A DNA stretch of 44,735 bases from IMG/VR virus record IMGVR_UViG_3300035698_014381, positions 1 through 44,735 of that record. One strand, given 5' to 3'. The stretch comes from a virus. The number at the start of each line of letters is the position of its first letter. Within the stretch, counting starts at the first letter, position 1. The position numbers were made by a program, and so were the translations under genes. The notes below the pieces were generated by a model. The model was given only the letters and a program-made list of their open reading frames with translations, was not told the origin of the DNA and ran no database searches. Positions 40,389-44,735 of the stretch are shown here, piece after piece.

Positions 40389-40860
40389 TGTCGAGGGCGT
40401 CCCCGTCGCCACGTTTCTCGGAGGCATCGGCATATCGATGACCGGGATCATGGCGGGATATTTTCTCAACCGAGGCGCGCGCCGCGACGACGTATCGGAC
40501 GACAACAAGGTACTTGTGATTGAAAAACTGGCGATTCACGGACAACGGTTGGACACCACGGAGCGCATGTTGGGGCAGCTGGAATCCCTGCAGCGAGACA
40601 CGACCACGGTGCTCAATCAGCTCACGCTGCAGCTGGAAGGCATTCGGATTGCCGTCGCGGGCGTGGGGCCAACAGAAGACCGCTCGCGCGGCGTGCTGGA
40701 CGAGATTCGGCGCATCGTGAAGAACCTGAGCGAAACACAAACGATGGACCGCAAACTGACGAGCGACCTGTCTGATCGGATGCGCGCTATCGAACTCTCC
40801 GTCGCGGGGCGCGGCGCGTCGCTACTCCCGACAAAACTTCCCAGCGAGGGTGGACTCTAA
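40381..40860 (+). CDS. Membrane-anchored coiled-coil protein, spanin/hemolysin-like, 159 aa
   Basis: GTG at 40381 (overlap of 8 bases). N-terminal segment VATFLGGIGISMTGIMAGYFL is one transmembrane helix, followed by a basic turn (NRGARRDD) and ~90 residues of coiled coil (KLAIHGQRLDTTERMLGQLESLQ, LDEIRRIVKNLSETQTMDRKL). This is the topology of i-spanin or XhlA-like lysis accessory proteins. It lies immediately before the holin-like gene. No outer-membrane partner gene was found. Confidence 0.6.
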   Translation: MANVEGVPVATFLGGIGISMTGIMAGYFLNRGARRDDVSDDNKVLVIEKLAIHGQRLDTTERMLGQLESLQRDTTTVLNQLTLQLEGIRIAVAGVGPTEDRSRGVLDEIRRIVKNLSETQTMDRKLTSDLSDRMRAIELSVAGRGASLLPTKLPSEGGL

Positions 40861-41303
40861 TGCAAGCCGACACACTACGTGGTCTGGATGTCGCGTCGCA
40901 GCTGCCGTGGGCAACGCTGGTGGTGCCCGTGTTGGCGGCGCTGGTCCCGATCATTCAAGCGACCCTGACGGTCCCGCTCTTACAGGTCGTGAAGCACACC
41001 AACGCATGGGTAGGGAGCCGATCCCCGCGCGTCAAGCAGGCGTTGGTGTATGTAATCAACGCCGCGCTTTCGACGGGGGCGGCGCTCTTGGGGCTGGCGC
41101 TCCCCGCACTCGATCAGTGGACGAGTGCGACCGTCACGGCGGTACTGGGCGGTACGCTGTCCCTCGTGCTCCACAGCGCGGACAAAACGCGTCGGTTGTC
41201 GCGCGTCGTGCTCGATACAGCGGCGCTCTCCATGCACACGGCGGAAGATGTGATTGCGCTGGAAACGCAGGCCGTCCGCGCACCCGCCAAGGTGGACCCG
41301 TGA
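40860..41303 (+). CDS. Holin-like membrane protein, 147 aa
   Basis: TAATG start shares a base with the preceding stop. Three hydrophobic segments are visible: ~17-43 (WATLVVPVLAALVPIIQATLTVPLL), ~62-86 (LVYVINAALSTGAALLGLALPAL) and ~90-108 (ATVTAVLGGTLSLVLHSA), followed by a hydrophilic C-terminal helix. Located directly before the endolysin with a GTGA overlap, it is the best holin candidate. Its size fits large class I holins. The charged linkers make a scaffold-type membrane protein the alternative. Confidence 0.7.
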   Translation: MQADTLRGLDVASQLPWATLVVPVLAALVPIIQATLTVPLLQVVKHTNAWVGSRSPRVKQALVYVINAALSTGAALLGLALPALDQWTSATVTAVLGGTLSLVLHSADKTRRLSRVVLDTAALSMHTAEDVIALETQAVRAPAKVDP

Positions 41304-41881
41304 CCGAGTCGGTGTGGGTCCGGATCGCCCGACTCCGTCACCGCGATCCGTCGCTGCTCGCACCGCCGGTCATGCGCGCGTGGGATCGCGGGCGCATCGC
41401 GTGTGATGGCCTGTTCGTGAACGTCGCGGCAAAAGATGCGCCGGAAGATTTGGTCGATCTCGGACGCGTCGTCGTGGTGGAGACACTGCGCGTGCAGGCG
41501 CTGCAGGACATCTACATGAGCCAAGGGACGACCAAGGCCGCGAGCATCCTCAAATCGTGGCACGGGTATGGGCTGGCGCTCGATGTGATCCACAAGGAGT
41601 TCGCGTGGTTCACGAATCGCGCCGCGATCACGCGCTGGCCGCTCCGCAAAGATCGCGATCGCGCCGCGATGCTCTGGTTCAAAGCGGTGGCGGGCGTCCT
41701 GACGCAAGGGCAGGAGTTGGCGTGGGGCGGGCTGTGGAAAAACTTCCCCGATTCGCCGCACTTTCAGAGCGCGCGCACGCCACGATCGCCAGCGGCAAGC
41801 TCATCCGTGGTGTATACTAACGCGGGCGGCGGGGCAGCTGGACGCCTCGCCGTATGGAAAACCTTCGGTCTGGACACGTAA
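41300..41881 (+). CDS. Endolysin, M15/VanY-type peptidase, 193 aa
   Basis: Degrades peptidoglycan cross-bridges (L-alanoyl-D-glutamate or D-Ala-D-Ala type peptidase). Zinc-site pattern: WHGYGLALD with H88 and D95, catalytic E139 in QELAWGG, and D151-SP-H154 in FPDSPHF. The N-terminus has a variable region without a recognisable wall-binding repeat. GTG at 41300 overlaps the holin stop, the usual lysis-cassette arrangement. No signal peptide is present, so it depends on the holin for release. Confidence 0.9.
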   Translation: MTESVWVRIARLRHRDPSLLAPPVMRAWDRGRIACDGLFVNVAAKDAPEDLVDLGRVVVVETLRVQALQDIYMSQGTTKAASILKSWHGYGLALDVIHKEFAWFTNRAAITRWPLRKDRDRAAMLWFKAVAGVLTQGQELAWGGLWKNFPDSPHFQSARTPRSPAASSSVVYTNAGGGAAGRLAVWKTFGLDT

Positions 41882-41890
41882 CCCCATGGC

Positions 41891-42256
41891 ATGACGCCTC
41901 CGACGCGCCTTGATTCCCAAACAGCTCTCACCGTAGACGATGTCGCGTCCGATGAGAGCTTTTTGTCGCTGGTCGAGCACGCGTTAGTGCGCGTCGCGCA
42001 CGACGTGATCGCACAGGAAGCGGAGGGCGAACCGGGACAAGCGCCGACAACGCGCGTGCGCTTCGCGATGTGGGTGGCCGTCTACGCCCGCGCCTTCCGG
42101 CACGTGGCCGCAAGCGCGCTGCTGACGCGGGATGACGCGCCGCGTGATCCGTGGGACATCGGGTGGTTGCTGGCCGCGACCCGCGCGCAGTGGTCTACGA
42201 TGGCGCTTGCGGGCATGGGGTCCGGGTTCGCGCAGACCAGCGGGTACACGCCGTGA
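41891..42256 (+). CDS. Hypothetical protein before sigma factor, 121 aa
   Basis: ATG at 41891 has no clear ribosome-binding site; an out-of-frame ATG lies at 41886. The product is mostly helical (FLSLVEHALVRVAHDVIAQEAEG, VRFAMWVAVYARAFRHVAASALLT, WDIGWLLAATRAQWSTMALAG). It overlaps the sigma gene start by GTGA. It could be a regulatory partner (anti-sigma-like) because of the coupling, but no zinc-binding anti-sigma motif or membrane segment is visible. Confidence 0.6.
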   Translation: MTPPTRLDSQTALTVDDVASDESFLSLVEHALVRVAHDVIAQEAEGEPGQAPTTRVRFAMWVAVYARAFRHVAASALLTRDDAPRDPWDIGWLLAATRAQWSTMALAGMGSGFAQTSGYTP

Positions 42257-42816
42257 CCGAGCAACGCCGCGAACCGCGTGCCGTGGCGGATGCCCGTCTG
42301 CGGGCATGGCTGCTGGCGGGGGACGATGTGTCGTGGCTCTGTCTCTCGCGCGAAGTCACGCCGTGGCTGCGTCGCATTGTCCTGCCGATGGTGCGCTGCG
42401 AAGACGACGCCGACGACACGGTGCAGCGCGTGCTTGTGACGCTTTGGCGCGCCCACACCTCTATCCGAGATAGCGTGACCGGATGGTTGCGGGTCACGGC
42501 CAAGAACGAAGCGCTTGATCTCTTGAAATCGCCACGACGACGGCACATCAGTGTTCACGGCGACGAGTGGGATTCGATTCACACGACACACACGGAGGCG
42601 GGGAGCGTGGCGAGCTTGACGCATGATCATCTGCTCTCGCATCTACACGCTGTGTCACCCGATCTCCGTGAGACGTTTTTACTCCGCGCGTTGCAAGGAT
42701 ATTCGTATCCGCAGATCGCGCGGTTGCAGGACATTACGGTTGGAGCCGCAAAGATGCGGGTGCTACGCGCGCGCGCATCGATTCGAGCCCTGCATCCTCT
42801 CATTGATTCGGAGTAA
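42253..42816 (+). CDS. ECF-like RNA polymerase sigma factor, 187 aa
   Basis: Region 2 is seen around residues 40-100: CEDDADDTVQRVLVTLWRAH (compare the DAEDLVQEVFL signature) and SVTGWLRVTAKNEALDLLKSPRRR. Region 4 is near 140-185: SPDLRETFLLRALQGYSYPQIARLQDITVGAAKMRVLRARASIRAL, with a recognisable HTH (YPQIARL...TVGAAKMRV). The sigma1 and sigma3 regions are absent, as in ECF factors. It would direct host RNA polymerase to phage or host promoters. GTG at 42253 overlaps the preceding stop. No promoter with a matching motif could be identified by eye. Confidence 0.82.
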   Translation: MTEQRREPRAVADARLRAWLLAGDDVSWLCLSREVTPWLRRIVLPMVRCEDDADDTVQRVLVTLWRAHTSIRDSVTGWLRVTAKNEALDLLKSPRRRHISVHGDEWDSIHTTHTEAGSVASLTHDHLLSHLHAVSPDLRETFLLRALQGYSYPQIARLQDITVGAAKMRVLRARASIRALHPLIDSE

Positions 42817-42821
42817 CGCTC

Positions 42822-43277
42822 ATGTCTGTCGTGCCACAAACCGCGCTGGTGGAATGCCTCCGGGGACTGTTGGATCTTGACGCCGTCAACGCACTCAAGT
42901 GCGCGTTGATCCAGTCGAGTTACACGCCCAATCCCGGTCACGCCTTCATGTCGTCGTTGACGGCGAGCGAATGCACCGCGACGGGATACGCAGGCGGATT
43001 TTCCGGTGCGGGTCGAAAGTTTTTGGCGGGCGTCACGATCGCCGCCGACGCCGCACTCAATCGCGCCGTGGTGGACGCCACCGATCCCACACCATGGGTG
43101 GCGCTTGGCGGGGCGGTGAACAACACGCTCGGCTACCTCGCGGTGTATGCGCCGGGCACCACCGATGCAAACTCGCGCGTCGTGGCAGTGCTGACGTTCG
43201 CGTCCACGCTCGCCACAAACAGCGGCGATGTCGCCGTCCAGTTTGCCGCTGCGGGCTTGTTCTACACTCAACACTAA
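42822..43277 (+). CDS. Putative virion protein, 151 aa
   Basis: ATG at 42822 has GGAG 7 bases upstream, close to the sigma stop. The pattern LKCALIQSSYTPNPGHAFMSSL, CTATGYAGGFSGAGRKF and TPWVALGGAVNNTLGYLAVY matches a family of small beta-rich structural or fibre-like proteins common near phage tail genes. Possibly a decoration or receptor-related component. Identification rests on pattern memory only. Confidence 0.6.
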   Translation: MSVVPQTALVECLRGLLDLDAVNALKCALIQSSYTPNPGHAFMSSLTASECTATGYAGGFSGAGRKFLAGVTIAADAALNRAVVDATDPTPWVALGGAVNNTLGYLAVYAPGTTDANSRVVAVLTFASTLATNSGDVAVQFAAAGLFYTQH

Positions 43278-43289
43278 GAGGGGCACGCG

Positions 43290-43568
43290 ATGCCACAACC
43301 TTTGGATCTACTCATCGTTGATGGACTCACGTGGACCGTGAGCGATACGGACGCGCGCCGCACGCGGGCGTACCGCGTCGTGCCGTGTCACGACGCGCAG
43401 GGCGATGAAGTCGTGAAGACGAACACGTTGACGTGCAATACGGCGGACGTGATCGACATGGGCAACAACGTGTGGGGGCTGCAGGGACGCCTGACCCCGC
43501 ACCTCGTGAATCCGGCGGCAGTCACGGCGCGCGTGGCCGTGATCAACGCCGCGCTCCCCGACGCGTAG
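43290..43568 (+). CDS. Hypothetical beta-rich protein, 92 aa
   Basis: ATG at 43290 follows AGAGGGGCACGCG. Strand-rich (LLIVDGLTWTVSDTDARRTRAYRVVPC), with a Thr/Asn-rich middle. No family recognised. Possibly a companion of the preceding virion-like protein. Confidence 0.6.
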   Translation: MPQPLDLLIVDGLTWTVSDTDARRTRAYRVVPCHDAQGDEVVKTNTLTCNTADVIDMGNNVWGLQGRLTPHLVNPAAVTARVAVINAALPDA

Positions 43569-43573
43569 CGCAC

Positions 43574-44077
43574 GTGGCGGGGTTCAAATACCGCGTCTTC
43601 GACGCGGCAGGCATCACGCTCGCAAGCACGCCGCCCAGCCAATACGGGCGATGGTTGACGGGCGCGTTTGTCGAGCTGCTGGAAGACGGGCGGCGCGTGC
43701 GGATGTGGGACGTGCTGAGCTTCATGGATAGCATGGGCATGGTGTGGGCCGTTGCCGTGGGGTTCATCTCCGATGTCAGTTCGCACCCGCAGTTTACGTG
43801 GTCGTTTTTTGGGGGACCGCTGTCCGGCAAGTATCGACGCGCGGCGATCCTGCACGACTGGTTGTTAGCAATCGCGGCGCGCCACGACGGCACCATGACG
43901 GTGCAACGCGCGCACGAGATCTTTCGCGAAGCCATGCTGGCCGATGGTGTGAGTGAAAAAGATGCAGATGTGTTTTTCACCGCTGTCGTGGGCGCGACGT
44001 GGTGGAAGAGTGTGGAGCCGATGCTTTCGTTTTTCAAGTCCTCGTGGCGTGTCCTGCGCCGGTTCGTGGGACGATAA
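43574..44077 (+). CDS. DUF1353-like protein, 167 aa
   Basis: GTG at 43574, five bases after the previous stop; no clear ribosome-binding site. Contains VAVGFISDVSSHP, YRRAAILHDWLLA and a helical second half with AHEIFREAMLADGVSEKDADVFFTAVVGATWW, the sequence pattern of DUF1353 proteins found in many tailed phages (conserved Asp/Ser and HDW). The biochemical role is not established; it often lies near lysis or tail genes. Ends shortly before a weak terminator. Confidence 0.75.
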   Translation: MAGFKYRVFDAAGITLASTPPSQYGRWLTGAFVELLEDGRRVRMWDVLSFMDSMGMVWAVAVGFISDVSSHPQFTWSFFGGPLSGKYRRAAILHDWLLAIAARHDGTMTVQRAHEIFREAMLADGVSEKDADVFFTAVVGATWWKSVEPMLSFFKSSWRVLRRFVGR

Positions 44078-44095
44078 GCTGCCTGTCCATTTTTT
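44069..44095 (+). terminator. Weak putative terminator
   Basis: A short stem GGAC (44069-44072) / GTCC (44085-44088) is followed by six Ts at 44090-44095. It lies around and after the stop of the DUF1353-like gene. The stem is too short to be sure; the T-run is its best evidence. Confidence 0.35.
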
Positions 44096-44110
44096 CTTGA
44101 GGGAAGTGTG

Positions 44111-44735
44111 ATGTCGAAGACCCGCCCGATCTCGCGCGATGCCGTCCGCTACGCGGTACGCCTCGCCATCATGGCCACCGGTTGCCTCTCGACGGGAGCG
44201 CTGCTGCTGGCCGTGTTTCACGTAAAACAACTGGCTGCCGCCCCGCCCGCGATGCGGTGGGACCGCAGTTTTAGCGTCCGGCCTCCCGGCGATACACTGG
44301 CCGTGCCGGTGCGCTGGTCAGCGGCGTGTGACGTGCTGGGATGCCCCGATCAGTACCGCATTACATGGGCGATTGATTACGGCGCGTTGCCGAACAGCGA
44401 TGGGGTAGTCGCGCCCAGTGCGACGCGTGTGCTGCGCGATACCGTGCTCACACGCACCGCTGACACGGTACGCGTGGCGATGCCGAACATCGCGCAACCC
44501 GCCACCGTGTGTGTGTATGTCGTGGCGGTGCGCCGTGGACTGGCCTCCGACGTACGCTCCGCATGCCGCACGATTGAAACGCCGGATGCCGCACCGCCCG
44601 CTGTCGATTCGATTAAATGGGACTCGCTCGGCGTGCTTGACACGTACTCGGCACTGAAAGATTCACTGAACCCAGGCACGTTTCACTTGATTGCGTCGGC
44701 GTGGTCGTGGGTGACGATTACCGACAGTGCAAGCG
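44111..44735 (+). CDS. Membrane-anchored protein, 3' end outside the window
   Basis: ATG at 44111 follows GAGGGAAG and the frame is open to the window end (208 codons visible). Residues ~13-38 (YAVRLAIMATGCLSTGALLLAVF) are one transmembrane or signal-anchor helix. The remainder is beta-rich and Thr/Val-rich with isolated cysteines (CDVLGC, CRTIETPD), reminiscent of fibronectin type III-like domains. It could be a surface-displayed or virion-associated protein. Function unknown. Confidence 0.65.
   Translation, partial: MSKTRPISRDAVRYAVRLAIMATGCLSTGALLLAVFHVKQLAAAPPAMRWDRSFSVRPPGDTLAVPVRWSAACDVLGCPDQYRITWAIDYGALPNSDGVVAPSATRVLRDTVLTRTADTVRVAMPNIAQPATVCVYVVAVRRGLASDVRSACRTIETPDAAPPAVDSIKWDSLGVLDTYSALKDSLNPGTFHLIASAWSWVTITDSAS

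Noticed and set aside
1-44735. CRISPR array, integrase or attachment site
   Set aside because: No regularly spaced repeats and no recombinase signature were found in either strand by reading.

Overview
The window is a GC-rich stretch (roughly 60 percent GC by eye) of a tailed double-stranded DNA bacteriophage. All confident genes lie on the plus strand, in long runs where stop and start codons overlap (ATGA, GTGA, TAATG). The virion genes (portal of the Mu gp29/DUF935 type, Mu F/SPP1 gp7-like protein, XkdF-type prohead protease, head-tail connectors, tail tube, frameshifted tail chaperone, 1918-residue tape measure, no sheath seen) indicate a siphovirus-like particle with a long tail. The host cannot be named from sequence; no integrase, repressor, tRNA or CRISPR array was seen.

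Layout. 1-4950: replication/early module with small unknown proteins, a family A DNA polymerase with 3'-5' exonuclease motifs, and a helix-turn-helix protein. 4951-5195: the main non-coding gap, with a perfect 17-bp terminator hairpin and repeated TAAGCGCCCA boxes. 5196-9124: a second run of small proteins (zinc-ribbon-like, double helix-turn-helix, membrane, coiled coil) ending with a PD-(D/E)xK nuclease-like protein. 9114-11494: packaging genes, with the large terminase at 9923. 11496-18003: an unusual accessory block between terminase and portal. It encodes very large proteins carrying a recurrent V(V/A)SGNP(Y/W)R peptide joined to GNAT-like, ADP-ribosyltransferase-like, JAB/RadC-like, DNA-glycosylase-like and zeta-toxin-like domains. 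18016-25859: portal, head morphogenesis, protease, acidic scaffold-like protein, decoration protein, major capsid protein and connectors. 25875-40388: tail tube, chaperones with a G GGA AAC slippery site, tape measure, hub, distal tail and fibre proteins with carbohydrate-binding-like modules. 40381-41881: lysis cassette (membrane/coiled-coil protein, holin-like protein, M15 endolysin). 41891-44735: late accessory genes including an ECF-like sigma factor, a DUF1353-like protein and an anchored protein that runs off the window.

The most interesting region is 11496-17870. A short peptide lies near the N-terminus of each large protein and again just before internal domains. These genes sit among the capsid genes, and a prohead protease is encoded downstream. 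I infer that the peptide is a capsid-targeting or processing signal on effector domains that are packaged and delivered with the DNA. This is a hypothesis. Two features of the block look like recent modular rearrangement: a 68-bp perfect direct repeat around the GNAT-like domain, and a 66-codon gene nested out of frame inside the 865-codon ORF.
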